NCBI RefSeq assembly: GCF_032229225.1
Contig: NZ_CP135076.1
Coordinates: 1,097,001 to 1,161,000 of the forward strand
Length of the DNA: 64,000 nucleotides
Direction: 5' to 3'
Source of the DNA: Stakelama saccharophila
GTDB lineage: Bacteria > Pseudomonadota > Alphaproteobacteria > Sphingomonadales > Sphingomonadaceae
Position numbers and translations under genes: made by a program. The notes under the pieces are model-generated. The model searched no databases. It was not told the DNA's origin and saw only the letters and a program-made list of their open reading frames with translations. Below, in pieces: positions 54,896-64,000 of the stretch (within the stretch, counting starts at the first letter, position 1; the number at the start of each line of letters is the position of its first letter).

Positions 54896-55411
54896 CTAGT
54901 CCCGGCGCTTGACGCGCAGGGGTGTCGCGCCGTCGAAATCGGCGAAATAGCTGCCGAACATCGCCTTCTTGATCACGACCTTCATTCCGTTTTCGACGGC
55001 GAAGCTGGGGCGGTTGTCGATCTGGACCCAGCGGCCGCCGGCATCGGTGGAAAAGGTGAGCTTTCCGTTCGCGTCGGACCCGATGCCGCGGACGACGGTT
55101 TCGATGCGGTCGAGATCCGCTTCCCCCGCACGGGCGGCGAGGTCCGGCTTGTCTGCCAGGCCGAAATTCGCGCGCCGGCGCGCCTCGATCTGTTCACGAT
55201 CGAGCACCACGACATCATGCGCGCGTTCGGCCCGGTCGAGACGCTCGACCGCGCGGTCGTAACAGGCCAGCCGCCCGCTTTCGGCCGAGATGTTCCGACA
55301 GGCCACGACGTCACGAAGAATATCGGCACGGCCACCATTTTCTTGCGCTGCAGCAAGCGTGCCATGCGGCGCTGCGGAAACGAGCAGAAACGGCAGGAAA
55401 CGCAGGGTCAT
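54896..55411 (-). CDS. Exported protein of unknown function
   Basis: A 171-residue protein with a signal peptide (MTLRFLPFLLVSAAPHGTLAAA). The ATG at 55411 has a GGAGAAG site. The mature part begins with a Cys-containing pattern VVACRNISAESGRLACYDRAVERLDR, similar to the pair of Cys found in several envelope-associated proteins of sphingomonads. The rest is a beta-rich domain (LTFSTDAGGRWVQIDNRPSFAVENGMKVVIKKAMFGSYFADF). No enzymatic motif is recognised. Convergent with the M23 gene and divergent from a TonB receptor. Confidence 0.75.
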   Translation of the reverse strand: MTLRFLPFLLVSAAPHGTLAAAQENGGRADILRDVVACRNISAESGRLACYDRAVERLDRAERAHDVVVLDREQIEARRRANFGLADKPDLAARAGEADLDRIETVVRGIGSDANGKLTFSTDAGGRWVQIDNRPSFAVENGMKVVIKKAMFGSYFADFDGATPLRVKRRD

Positions 55412-55651
55412 GGGGCTTCTCCGTCCTATCACGCGGAAATTAGGGGCCTTTATCGCATGGCTGTCAAGCAGGGCCGTGTTGCAATTGTGCGACAGCGGTC
55501 ACCCAAATCACGCACCCGCGTCGATTGCCCGTTTACAGAGTCCCGGAAAATGGCGCATTTCCTCAAAAATTCCGGGCTCCCCCGTCCGGATGTTCAGGGA
55601 AGTCGATTCGGTGCCTTTGCGGTCATGCCGAATCCAGCAAGGGACATTTCA

Positions 55652-58600
55652 ATGATGAAAACCAAGATGCTGCAAACGCTAAAAGGCGGTTCGGCGTCGC
55701 TGGTGCTCGGCGTGGCGCTGTTGTCGTCGCCCGCCTACGCTCAGACGACCGATGCGACCCAGCAGAGCGATCAGACCAGTGCGACGACGCCCGCGCAGCA
55801 AGAGCCTGCCGCGTCGCCGCCGGCAGGCGCCGGTGAGATCATCGTCACCGGCTCGCGCGTTCCCCGCCCGAACCTGGAAAATGTCAGCCCCGTCACCGTC
55901 GTCAGCGGCGAACAGTTCCAGAGCACCGGCACGACGCGCGTCGAAGACCTGCTGAACGAAATGCCCTCGGTCTTCGCCGATCAGGGCAGCAGCGTGTCGA
56001 ACGCCGCGACCGGCACCGCGACGATCAACCTGCGCAACCTGGGCGCAAATCGCACGCTGGTGCTGATCAACGGCCGGCGCCTGGTTCCCGGCGACCCCAC
56101 CGATTCCGCGGCGGACGTGAACTTCATCCCGTCCGCGCTCATCGAGCGGGTCGACGTGCTGACCGGTGGTGCGTCCTCGACTTATGGTGCCGACGCGGTC
56201 GGCGGTGTCGTCAATTTCGTGATGGACACCGACTTCACCGGTGTGAAGCTGGACGCGCAATACGGCTTTTATCAGCATGAGAACGGTGCCGGCAGCGGCG
56301 TCCGCGGCGCGCTGAACGACGCGGATATCGGTTATCCCGACGGCAATGTCGCGGATGGCGGCACAGTCGACGTGACGGGCGTGATGGGCGCCGGTTTCGA
56401 TGACGATCGCGGCCACATCACCGCCTATCTCGGCTATCGCAAGATCAAGGCCGTCACCCAGGACAATCGCGATTATTCGGCCTGCGCGCTGCAGTCCGAC
56501 ACGGCGGGCGCCCTGTCGTGCGGCGGATCGGCCACTTCGCAGGGGGGCACGTTCCTCACGAGCGGCAACGCGAACAACACCTACCAGACCGGGCAGGGCC
56601 GGAACTTCATTCCGGGCTATACGCCGTACAACTATGCGCCGACCAATTATTACCAGCGCCCGGATGAACGGTACACGGCCGGTTTCTTCGCCGATTACGA
56701 GGTCAGCGATGCGTTCCATCCCTATATGGAAGGCATGTTCATGGACGACCGCACGGTCGCCCAGATCGCGCCGTCGGGCGACTTCGGCAACACCTTCTCG
56801 ATCAACTGCGATAATCCGCTTCTGTCCGCGCAGCAGCAGGCGATCGTCTGTTCGCCGACCAACATGGTAACGGCGTCGACCGATCCGGTAACGGGTGCGC
56901 TGGTGGCTCCGCCGTCGATGACGGGCGGCGCGCCGGATGTGGTCGGGGACGGTACGCTGCCGGCGTACGACTTCATCGATCCGACGACCGGTGCCACCTA
57001 TAATCGCGGTGCGTTGCAGATCCTGCGCCGCAATGTCGAGGGCGGCCCGCGCCAGGACGACCTGCAGCACACGTCCTATCGCATCGTTGCGGGTGCGCGC
57101 GGTGATATCGGTACGGGTCTGTCCTATGACGCCTATTATCAATATGGTCGGACGAATTTCTCCGAGACCTATTTCAACGACTTCTCGATCAACCGTCTGG
57201 GCCGCGCACTGGACGTTGTGACAGACCCGACCACGGGCGAGGCGGTGTGCCGCACGGCACTCGACGGCACCGACCCGAACTGCGTACCGTATGATATCTT
57301 CACCCAGGGCGGCGTCAGCGACGCAGCAGTGAATTATCTCACCACTCCCGGCTTCCAGCGGGCGCAGGTTGAGGAACAGGTCGCATCGGCGACGATGACG
57401 GCGCTGCTCGGCGAATATGGCGTTATCTCGCCCTGGTCGGACGAGGGTGTCGGCATCAACGTCGGCGCGGAATATCGCAAGGAAGCGCTGAACCTGGACA
57501 CCGATACCGCCTTCCAGACCGGCGACCTTGCCGGCCAGGGCGCGGCGACGTTGCCGGTCAACGGCTCGTTCCGGGTCTATGAAGCCTTTGGTGAAGCGCG
57601 CCTTCCGATCGTTCGCGACAGCTTCATCTACGACTTCACGCTGGAAGGCGGCTATCGCTATTCGCACTATGAAGTCGGCGATCGCTCGTTCAACACCGAC
57701 ACCTACAAGGTCGGTGGCGAACTGGCGCCGGTTCAGGGTGTCCGGTTCCGCGGCAGCTATAACCGCGCGGTCCGTTCGCCGAACATCCAGGAGTTCTTCG
57801 CGCCGCAGCGTGTCGCGCTCAACGGTTCGACCGATCCGTGTGCGGGCTTCGACATCACCGCGGCCGACACCGGCTGTATCGCGCAGGGCCTGGAAGTTGG
57901 CGACAACATCATTCCGAACCCGTCCGAACAGTATAACGGCCTGATCGGCGGCAACCCCGATCTGACCCCGGAAAAGTCGGACACCTACACCGTCGGTGTG
58001 GTGATCGAACCCAGCTTCATTGAGGCGCTGAACGGCTTTTCGCTGACGGTCGACTATTTCAACATCAAGGTGAAGAACCTGGTGTCGCAGATCGGCCAGG
58101 ACACGATCCTCAACCAATGCACCAACGATCCGAATTCGCCCTTCTGCGACCTGATCAATCGCGATTCGACCGGTTCGTTGTGGCGGTCGCCGAACGGTTA
58201 CGTGACCGATCTGACGCAGAATATCGGCAGCCTGAAAACGGCCGGCGTCGACGTCGGTGCGAACTATGCCAAGGAACTGGGTTCGTTGGGCATGCTGTCG
58301 CTGAGCTTCAACGGCACATGGCTCGATTCCTACGAAGTCAATGACGGGGTTTCGACGCCGTATGACTGTGTCGGATATTACGGCAACCAGTGCGGCACGC
58401 CGATCCCCGAATGGCGCCACCGGCTCTATGCCAGCTTCACGCTTCCCGACGGCATCGGCCTGACGGCGGCATGGCGGTATTTCGGACCGGTCCATGTCGA
58501 CGCGTCCAGCGACAATCCGACGCTGTCCGGCGACTTCTCGCAGTTCAACCGTCGCATCGGCTCGCAGAGCTATTTCGACCTGACGCTGACCGCGTCCATC

Positions 58601-58768
58601 GCCGAACATTATCAGTTCCGCCTGGGCGTTCAGAACCTGCTCGACCGCGATCCGCCGCTCGTCAGCAGCTCGGCCTGCCCGGCCGGCTTCTGCAACGGCA
58701 ACACCTATCCGGTCGTGTACGATGCGCTGGGCCGCTACATCTTCACGGGTGTGACGCTCAACTTCTGA
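55652..58768 (+). CDS. TonB-dependent receptor
   Basis: A 1038-residue outer membrane receptor. The signal peptide (MLQTLKGGSASLVLGVALLSSPAYAQ) is followed by a Gln/Thr/Ala-rich stretch and a plug domain beginning GEIIVTGSRVPRP, with NRTLVLINGRRLVPGDP and VDVLTGGASSTYGADAVGGVVNF. A 22-strand barrel fills the rest, ending in the aromatic C-terminal signature YIFTGVTLNF. This Oar/CarO-like group takes up unknown ligands, often carbohydrates, peptides or siderophores. Two adjacent ATGs (55652, 55655) fit. A terminator and then the 2OG-Fe oxygenase gene follow. Confidence 0.95.
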   Translation: MMKTKMLQTLKGGSASLVLGVALLSSPAYAQTTDATQQSDQTSATTPAQQEPAASPPAGAGEIIVTGSRVPRPNLENVSPVTVVSGEQFQSTGTTRVEDLLNEMPSVFADQGSSVSNAATGTATINLRNLGANRTLVLINGRRLVPGDPTDSAADVNFIPSALIERVDVLTGGASSTYGADAVGGVVNFVMDTDFTGVKLDAQYGFYQHENGAGSGVRGALNDADIGYPDGNVADGGTVDVTGVMGAGFDDDRGHITAYLGYRKIKAVTQDNRDYSACALQSDTAGALSCGGSATSQGGTFLTSGNANNTYQTGQGRNFIPGYTPYNYAPTNYYQRPDERYTAGFFADYEVSDAFHPYMEGMFMDDRTVAQIAPSGDFGNTFSINCDNPLLSAQQQAIVCSPTNMVTASTDPVTGALVAPPSMTGGAPDVVGDGTLPAYDFIDPTTGATYNRGALQILRRNVEGGPRQDDLQHTSYRIVAGARGDIGTGLSYDAYYQYGRTNFSETYFNDFSINRLGRALDVVTDPTTGEAVCRTALDGTDPNCVPYDIFTQGGVSDAAVNYLTTPGFQRAQVEEQVASATMTALLGEYGVISPWSDEGVGINVGAEYRKEALNLDTDTAFQTGDLAGQGAATLPVNGSFRVYEAFGEARLPIVRDSFIYDFTLEGGYRYSHYEVGDRSFNTDTYKVGGELAPVQGVRFRGSYNRAVRSPNIQEFFAPQRVALNGSTDPCAGFDITAADTGCIAQGLEVGDNIIPNPSEQYNGLIGGNPDLTPEKSDTYTVGVVIEPSFIEALNGFSLTVDYFNIKVKNLVSQIGQDTILNQCTNDPNSPFCDLINRDSTGSLWRSPNGYVTDLTQNIGSLKTAGVDVGANYAKELGSLGMLSLSFNGTWLDSYEVNDGVSTPYDCVGYYGNQCGTPIPEWRHRLYASFTLPDGIGLTAAWRYFGPVHVDASSDNPTLSGDFSQFNRRIGSQSYFDLTLTASIAEHYQFRLGVQNLLDRDPPLVSSSACPAGFCNGNTYPVVYDALGRYIFTGVTLNF

Positions 58769-58794
58769 GCCATCGGCGAATAACCGGGAAATGG

Positions 58795-58824
58795 GGCGGT
58801 GGACGCGAGTCCGCCGCCCTTTTT
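58795..58824 (+). terminator. Intrinsic terminator after the TonB receptor gene
   Basis: A 10-bp stem, GGCGGTGGAC with GTCCGCCGCC (one G-T pair), around GCGA, followed by CTTTTT (58819-58824). It lies 27 bases after the stop codon. Confidence 0.88.
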
Positions 58825-58892
58825 CTTGGTGCTTGCCCGTCGCCCCGCAAGCCTCCTAGGATCGCAGCCATCACCGTCGCTGCTGGGGAGCC

Positions 58893-60422
58893 ATGACCGC
58901 GGAGCTTGAATTCGAGCGCGCCCGGAGCGCGATGAAGCGCGACAAGCGGGGCCATGCCGCGCTGGAGGCGCTGGCGCGGGCGGCCCTGCCCGCGTGGCGC
59001 GAAGCCGACGCGATCGGGCCGGTGGAGGCGGAAGCCCGCCGCAGCGGCAGCGCGCGGCTATGGCAATGGACGGCCCTGTTGCACCGCGGACTGGACGCGC
59101 ATGACAAGGCGCTGGAAGCGTTTGCGCGGGCGGCCGACATAGCCCCCGAAGATCCGGGAATTGCGCATGGTCGCGCCCGCATCGCCTTCGAGGCGGGATT
59201 GCCGGCGTCCGCGCTATATGCACGGGCCTGTGCGCTGAAGCCGAAAGACCCCGACCTGATCCTGGGCCTGACGGCAGCGGAGATTGCCGAGGGGCGGTCC
59301 AGCGATGCCATTGCCCGGTTATCCGCGATCGTGGCGCGCTCGCCGGCATGGCCGGACGGCCATCGGCGCCTGGCGGAACTGCGCTGGATGATGGGCGAGC
59401 ACCGCGACTTCGCCGACGCCACCTATGAAGCGTTGCGTGCAAGGCCGGCCAACGATGCGCTCTGGAGCACCCTGTTGCAGCTTTTCGTCCAGGCCGAGCT
59501 GTACGAGCCCCTGGAAGCGGCAATCGCCGCCGCAAGGGATGCGGTTGGAGACAAGGGATATCTGCTGGTTTTCGAGGCCGTTCTGTTTTCCGAAACCGGC
59601 CGCCATGCAGCAGCGGACGCGGCGTTCGCGGCATTGGCGGGTGCCCGCCCCGATCCGTCGATCGCGCTGCGCCACGTTCGCCATCTGTTGCGCACCGGGC
59701 GACCGGCGGAGGCGACGCGAGCAATCGACCCGTGGCTCGACACTGCCGCCGGCCTGCAATTCTATCCCTATGCTGCGGCCGCCTGGCGGCTGACGGGGGA
59801 TGAACGGATATCCTGGCTTGAAGCGCGGGCGGAGCTGGTGCGCGTTGTCGATCTGGCTCCGCACCTTCCCTCGCTGGACGACGTCGCCACGCATCTGCAG
59901 GCCCTGCACCGGGCGCGTAGCCGGCATCTGGACCAGTCGGTGCGCGGCGGATCGCAGACGGACGGCAACCTGTTTCAGCGTATCGACCCCATAATCCGGC
60001 AGCTTCGCGATGCCGTCGCGTCGGCCGTTTCGGACCATGTCGCGGACCTGCCGGCGGTCGATGCAGAGCATCCGGTGCTGGGCGTCCGGCGTGATCTGCC
60101 GGTGCGCTTTTCGGGGGCCTGGTCGGTCCGACTGGCGGGCGGGGGGCACCACGCGAACCATGTCCATCCCGCCGGCTGGCTGAGTTCGGCACTGTATGTC
60201 GCGCTACCGGAGCGCCAGCCGGGTGAGGCTGCGGACAGCGGCTGGCTGACGCTGGGCGAACCGCCGACCGAACTGGGGCTGGCGCTGGAGCCGTTACGCA
60301 GGATCGAACCGAAGCCCGGCCGGCTCGTCCTGTTTCCATCGACCATGTGGCACGGCACCCGGCCGTTCGCGAAGGGAGAACGCCTGACGGTCGCCTTCGA
60401 TGTCGCGCGGCCGCCGGGATGA
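58893..60422 (+). CDS. TPR protein with 2OG-Fe(II) oxygenase domain
   Basis: A 509-residue protein. Residues about 1-330 are alpha-helical TPR-like repeats (ALEAFARAADIAPEDPGIAHGRARIAFEAGL). The C-terminal domain is the putative 2OG-Fe(II) oxygenase class (PF13759-like): the Fe ligands are in HHANHVHPAGWLSSALYVALP (HxH), and in the second strand pair FPSTMWHGTRPF, with a later RLTVAFDV Arg for 2-oxoglutarate. It would hydroxylate a protein or peptide side chain in the cytosol. Its stop overlaps the next gene by 4 bases, so it is co-translated with the sulfotransferase. Confidence 0.85.
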   Translation: MTAELEFERARSAMKRDKRGHAALEALARAALPAWREADAIGPVEAEARRSGSARLWQWTALLHRGLDAHDKALEAFARAADIAPEDPGIAHGRARIAFEAGLPASALYARACALKPKDPDLILGLTAAEIAEGRSSDAIARLSAIVARSPAWPDGHRRLAELRWMMGEHRDFADATYEALRARPANDALWSTLLQLFVQAELYEPLEAAIAAARDAVGDKGYLLVFEAVLFSETGRHAAADAAFAALAGARPDPSIALRHVRHLLRTGRPAEATRAIDPWLDTAAGLQFYPYAAAAWRLTGDERISWLEARAELVRVVDLAPHLPSLDDVATHLQALHRARSRHLDQSVRGGSQTDGNLFQRIDPIIRQLRDAVASAVSDHVADLPAVDAEHPVLGVRRDLPVRFSGAWSVRLAGGGHHANHVHPAGWLSSALYVALPERQPGEAADSGWLTLGEPPTELGLALEPLRRIEPKPGRLVLFPSTMWHGTRPFAKGERLTVAFDVARPPG

Positions 60423-62299
60423 GCGGCGAGGCGCGCGTCGATGGGGTGTTGCGCCAGGCGCTCGCCCAATTGCGGGCGGGGCGCCTGCGCGAGGCCTATG
60501 CGGCGCTGGAGGCCGCGATCGGATCGGGCCAGGATGCGCCGCAGCTTTTCGCGCTGGCCGGAATCGTGGCGGCCCGGCGGGAGGATTTCGTCGCCGCGAT
60601 ACCATATCTTCAGCGTGCGAGCGAGGCGATGCCGCACGATCCGGCGATGCGTGCCAATCTGGCGCGGGCGTTGATCGCCGCGGGGCGGCCGGCCGAAGCG
60701 GCCGAGGCCTGCGCGACCGACATGGGCGATCCGCGGCTCATGCGCCTGCGGGCCTATGCGTTGCAGCAAATCGGTGCGCCGGCGGCGGCAGCCGACCTGT
60801 ATCGCGCCGTGCTCGCGGCGCATCGGCACGATTTCGAGAGCTGGAACAATCTCGGCAATTGTCTGTCCGCGCTTGGCGATACGGCGGCGGCAGTCGCGGC
60901 CTTCGAAAACGGCGTGGCGGCCAATCCGGATGCCGGTCCGCTATATCGCAATCTTTCCGAAGCACTGGCGCGATCAGGCCTGTCGGAGCGGCGGGTCGAT
61001 GTCCTGCGCAGGGCGGTGGCGCGCTTTCCGCGTGATCCTTCCATGCTGCTGGAGCTGGGCCTTGCATTGGCGGATGCCGGCCGCGCCGACGAGGCCGAAC
61101 AGGCTTTGCGCAACGTGATTGCCGGCGCGCCGGGCGATCCCGCCGCTTATGTCGAACTGGCGATCCTGCTGGAGCGGCACAACGACATAGCGGGGCTGGC
61201 GAGCCTGATGGCGGCGGCCGATGCTGCCGGCGTTCCGGCCGACAAGCTGCATTATCCAAAGGCCCTCATGCTGATGCGGCGCGGAGACACCGGGGCTGCG
61301 CTCGAGCATGCACGGGCCAGCGGAGACGAGATCGCGGCGATGCGGCGCTGTGACGTGCTGGCGCGCCTGCACGATCGGCGGGGGGAGTGGCGACAGGCCT
61401 TCGGCTTCTTCCTGGACCGCAATCGGCACATCGCCGCCGCGCACCCGCGGGCGGCCGAGCAAGCGGCTTCCTATCGACAGGAGATCGAGGCCATCGCCGG
61501 TATCGGCCCGCCGCCCGAGGCTGCGCCACCGCGCGTTACGGGGCAGGCGGCGGGACCCGTCTTTCTGGTCGGCTTTCCCCGATCGGGCACCACGCTGCTC
61601 GATACGATGCTGATGCGGCATCCGGGACTGGCGGTTTTCGAAGAAATGCCGATCTTGGACGCGGCCGAGGCGCAACTGGGCGACCCGCCCTGGCGCCGGG
61701 AGCCGGCCCGGCAGGATCTCGACCGAGCGCGAGCCGCGTATTTCCAGGCGGCGCGGCAAAGCAAGCCGGATCTGCAGAACCGCATCATCATCGACAAATC
61801 CCCGTTCAACGCGGCCCGGCTTCCGATCATTCGGCGTCTGTTTCCCGACGCACGTGTCATCTTCATGCAGCGCCATCCTTATGATGCGGTGCTGAGCGCA
61901 TTCATGGCGAACTTCGCGTGGAACCGGGCCACTGCGAACTGCCTGACGATCGAGGATACCGCCACTCTGTATGACGCGATATTGCGGTGCTGGAGCCGGG
62001 CGGTGGCGATGCTGGACGTCACGCCGCATGTCGTGCGCTATGAATCGCTGGTCGGCGACCCCGAACCGGTCCTCCGCCGCCTTCTCGATCATCTCTGCGT
62101 GGACTGGGTGGCGGATGTCCTGGATCACCGCCCGGCCGCGCACGGGCGCGGGATGATCGCCACGGCGAGCTATGCCCAGATCCAGGAGGCGCTTCATGGG
62201 CGATCCGTGGGAAAATGGCGCCGATATGCGTTCGCTTTCGAGGCGGCGGAAGAAAAACTCGATCCCTGGGTTGGCGCGCTGGACTATTCAACAGAATAG
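60419..62299 (+). CDS. TPR-sulfotransferase
   Basis: A 626-residue protein with TPRs in the N-terminal 370 residues (YAALEAAIGSGQDAPQLFALAG; FESWNNLGNCLSALGDTAAAVAAFENGVAANPD) and a sulfotransferase domain in the C-terminal 260. The PAPS 5'-phosphosulfate loop is GPVFLVGFPRSGTTLLDTML, and the 3'-phosphate motif is near RVIFMQRHPYDAVLSAFM. This layout is that of bacterial TPR-containing sulfotransferases related to protein-tyrosine sulfotransferases. The ATG overlaps the oxygenase stop (ATGA). The acceptor is not known. Confidence 0.9.
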   Translation: MSGEARVDGVLRQALAQLRAGRLREAYAALEAAIGSGQDAPQLFALAGIVAARREDFVAAIPYLQRASEAMPHDPAMRANLARALIAAGRPAEAAEACATDMGDPRLMRLRAYALQQIGAPAAAADLYRAVLAAHRHDFESWNNLGNCLSALGDTAAAVAAFENGVAANPDAGPLYRNLSEALARSGLSERRVDVLRRAVARFPRDPSMLLELGLALADAGRADEAEQALRNVIAGAPGDPAAYVELAILLERHNDIAGLASLMAAADAAGVPADKLHYPKALMLMRRGDTGAALEHARASGDEIAAMRRCDVLARLHDRRGEWRQAFGFFLDRNRHIAAAHPRAAEQAASYRQEIEAIAGIGPPPEAAPPRVTGQAAGPVFLVGFPRSGTTLLDTMLMRHPGLAVFEEMPILDAAEAQLGDPPWRREPARQDLDRARAAYFQAARQSKPDLQNRIIIDKSPFNAARLPIIRRLFPDARVIFMQRHPYDAVLSAFMANFAWNRATANCLTIEDTATLYDAILRCWSRAVAMLDVTPHVVRYESLVGDPEPVLRRLLDHLCVDWVADVLDHRPAAHGRGMIATASYAQIQEALHGRSVGKWRRYAFAFEAAEEKLDPWVGALDYSTE

Positions 62300-62634
62300 A
62301 CGATTCGGCGTAGCCGAAGCCGGCAGTGTATCCGTATCCGCACGCGCATTTGTCCCCCAAATCCATCGGAAAACGACGCCGAGGGGCACGAGCACTGAAA
62401 TCTATCCCGAGGGCAGAAGCAGAATTACTCGTTGTGGCAATTTTGGCACAGTTCTAAATCTGAATGCCGACCGCGCTCAGTCGGAGCTTTACATCGCAAT
62501 GCTGGCCCGTTCATCAAGGAGCAATGTCGCGTTTGCCCGTGCAGCATTCGGATGAAGGCGACCAAGGAAACATCCGGACGGATCACCACCCAGCCTTGGG
62601 GGCCCGGAAGGATAAATGCGAGGGATAACTACCT
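62300..62634. other. Intergenic region before the second TonB receptor
   Basis: 335 bases without a clear gene. A short frame at 62524-62628 (34 codons) has an AAGGAG site, but only 2 bases before its ATG. It should contain the receptor promoter. A small hairpin (TTCGGC-GTA-GCCGAA) lies just after the sulfotransferase stop at 62304-62318. Confidence 0.5.
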
Positions 62635-64000
62635 GTGAAAACCTACCAGACGTTCGCACGCAAACGACTTCGTGCCACCACGGCGTTGCAGGCGGTGGCG
62701 CTGATCGGCGCCGGCCTTCTGTCGGGAGTGAATCCGGCTCTTGCGCAGTCGACGCAAAGCGCCACCGATGATCCTGTCGAACAGGATCAGGAACAGGCGA
62801 CGGTTGCCCCGCAGGCGACCCAAGACTCTCCGGAGCAGGGCGCCAATGAGATCATCGTCACGGGCTCGATTTTGCGTCGCACCGATACCGAAACCGCGTC
62901 GCCCGTAACTGTGCTGTCCTCGGAATCTCTCGAACAGCGCGGGATCAATACGGTGTCGGATGCAGTTCAACGACTTTCAGCGAACGGCGCCGGCACCATC
63001 GCCCAGGGATGGAACACCGGCAGCAACTTCGCCACGGGTGCCAACGCGCCGTCGTTGCGCGGCCTGAGCGTGCAGTCGACGCTTACCGTGTTCGACGGCC
63101 TTCGTATGGCTCCCTATCCGCTCGCGGACGACGGGCAGCGCAATTTCGTTGACCTCAACACCATTCCTGAAGGGATCATCGACCGCATCGAAGTGTTGCG
63201 GGACGGTGCGTCTTCGACCTATGGTGCGGACGCCGTTGCCGGTGTCATCAACGTCATCACCAAAAAGCAGATTCAGGGTGTTCATCTCGACGCGTCGGGC
63301 GGCATTTCGCAGCGTGGCGACGGTGGCGAGTACCGGATTTCGGGTGAGGCCGGCTACGGCGACCTCGACGAGCAAGGCTTCAACGTCTACGTCGCCGGCG
63401 AATATCAGAAGACGCAGGCGCTCTATGCGCGCGACCGCGGTTATCCGTTCAACACCGACGACCTGAGCCGCATTTGTAACGATGCTGGCGCATGTATGCC
63501 GAATTATGTGACCAACGGCATCGGTGCCGACGGCACGTTCAACGGTCTCGGCTCGACGGTTGTGCCGGTTTTCCGGCGCTATAACGGCTCCGGCATTTCG
63601 GTAACCGATCCGCTGGGCGAGACGACGACGCTGGCACCGGGCGAGGCGGCTCTTTCGCCGTACGAACTCATTGGCAACTGTGGGCCGTTGACCTCTGTGA
63701 CGCTCAACGGGGATCAGCAGAGCAGCACCAGCCCGTTCACTGGCAATGCCGAAGACGGGTACGAGTTCAGCGGGGCAAATTACTCCGGGCCCGTTTATGG
63801 TGCGGACCAGTGCCAAACTGACTACCGCAATAAATACAGCCAGTTGCTGCCGGAGCAGGAGCGTCTCGGCTTTGCCGGTCGCGTCACCGCTAATCTCGAC
63901 GATCGGACGCAGGTCTATGCGTCGGCTAACTACTACCAGGTTCGCACGCAGACCCAATTGTCGCCGATGGCTTTCGCGAGCCAGACCACGCCTCCGGGTG
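62635..64000 (+). CDS. TonB-dependent receptor, partial (runs off window end)
   Basis: The first 455 residues of another large outer membrane receptor. The start is GTG at 62635 with a GAGGGA site 9 bases upstream; a TAT-like signal KTYQTFARKRLRATTALQAVALIGAG is followed by an ALAQS cleavage site. The plug domain begins NEIIVTGSILRRTDTETASPVTVLS and contains GVQSTLTVFDGLRMAPYPLADDGQ-like and IEVLRDGASSTYGADAVAGVINVITKK. Barrel strands follow. The gene is open at the 3' end, so length is unknown. It is related to, but clearly different from, the receptor upstream. Confidence 0.93.
   Translation, partial: MKTYQTFARKRLRATTALQAVALIGAGLLSGVNPALAQSTQSATDDPVEQDQEQATVAPQATQDSPEQGANEIIVTGSILRRTDTETASPVTVLSSESLEQRGINTVSDAVQRLSANGAGTIAQGWNTGSNFATGANAPSLRGLSVQSTLTVFDGLRMAPYPLADDGQRNFVDLNTIPEGIIDRIEVLRDGASSTYGADAVAGVINVITKKQIQGVHLDASGGISQRGDGGEYRISGEAGYGDLDEQGFNVYVAGEYQKTQALYARDRGYPFNTDDLSRICNDAGACMPNYVTNGIGADGTFNGLGSTVVPVFRRYNGSGISVTDPLGETTTLAPGEAALSPYELIGNCGPLTSVTLNGDQQSSTSPFTGNAEDGYEFSGANYSGPVYGADQCQTDYRNKYSQLLPEQERLGFAGRVTANLDDRTQVYASANYYQVRTQTQLSPMAFASQTTPPG

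Noticed and set aside
62430..62470. A TTGGCAC-like sequence that could be a sigma-54 promoter
   Set aside because: The TTGC element needed 5 bases after TGGCAC is absent (TAAAT instead).
62524..62628. A 34-codon frame with AAGGAG just before its ATG, between the sulfotransferase and the second receptor, which might encode a peptide substrate
   Set aside because: The Shine-Dalgarno spacing is only 2 bases and the sequence (SRLPVQHSDEGDQ...) has no leader-peptide features. It cannot be supported as a gene.

Overview
The window is GC-rich chromosomal DNA of an alphaproteobacterium, most likely a sphingomonad (Sphingomonas or a close relative). The supporting signs are: two large TonB-dependent receptors in one window; an ATP synthase Fo operon with paired b' and b subunits and no adjacent F1 genes; a LexA-type GTTC-N7-GTTC box at uvrA; GGAAC-N17-CGTT (EcfG general stress) promoters; a dnaK promoter of the alphaproteobacterial sigma-32 type; small sphingomonad-type proteins; and dispersed 'CTTCGACAGGCTCAG' palindromic repeats. 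The assignment rests on gene content and motifs, not on a search.

Layout. 0-8 kb: a ribbon-helix-helix/small membrane pair, an M20 amidohydrolase, an S1/P1 nuclease, an isoaspartyl peptidase next to a membrane acyltransferase, ispG, a small lipoprotein, an EamA exporter and a GNAT enzyme. 8-11.2 kb: a run of very small, mostly minus-strand genes (CHRD lipoprotein, cold shock protein, several unknowns), two parts of which have EcfG-type promoters. 11.4-13.5 kb: an accessory islet with a DUF433/DUF5615 toxin-antitoxin-like pair and an AT-rich AlbA_2/HATPase gene that looks foreign. 13.5-29.9 kb: uvrA with a repeat-derived insert, a FUSC transporter, RlpA, a zinc-protease-like protein, a LuxR-type HTH protein, a TonB C-terminal protein, a CPBP protease, a copper chaperone, dnaK-dnaJ, purB, an EF-hand protein, a repeat island and radC. 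30-36.5 kb: the ydbH-ynbE-ydbL operon (envelope lipid transport) and atpI-atpB-atpE-atpF'-atpF. 36.6-44.2 kb: an SMR exporter behind a structured leader, a small periplasmic protein, uvrC, a frameshifted DUF3857/transglutaminase/TPR gene, a polysaccharide deacetylase and a GNAT enzyme. 44.2-55.4 kb: recO, leuB, a GT2-GtrA glycosyltransferase, an OmpA-family lipoprotein with a perfect EcfG promoter, a CNNM/CorC protein, two small membrane proteins, purD and xseA with interlocking start codons, a DUF2093 protein, an M23 lipoprotein and an unknown secreted protein. 55.6-64 kb: a TonB receptor, a TPR/2OG-Fe(II) oxygenase, a TPR/sulfotransferase, and a second TonB receptor that runs off the end.

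Functional themes are DNA repair (uvrA, uvrC, recO, xseA, radC), envelope maintenance (YdbH/YnbE/YdbL, RlpA, M23, OmpA, TonB receptors), protein quality control (dnaK, dnaJ, cspA) and core metabolism (ispG, purB, purD, leuB, ATP synthase). The items most worth following up are the in-frame repeat insert in uvrA, the TonB receptor/oxygenase/sulfotransferase locus, the AT-rich AlbA_2 gene beside the toxin-antitoxin-like pair, the RBS-sequestering leader of the SMR exporter, and the candidate EcfG promoters. No rRNA, tRNA, CRISPR array, IS element or replication origin was seen.
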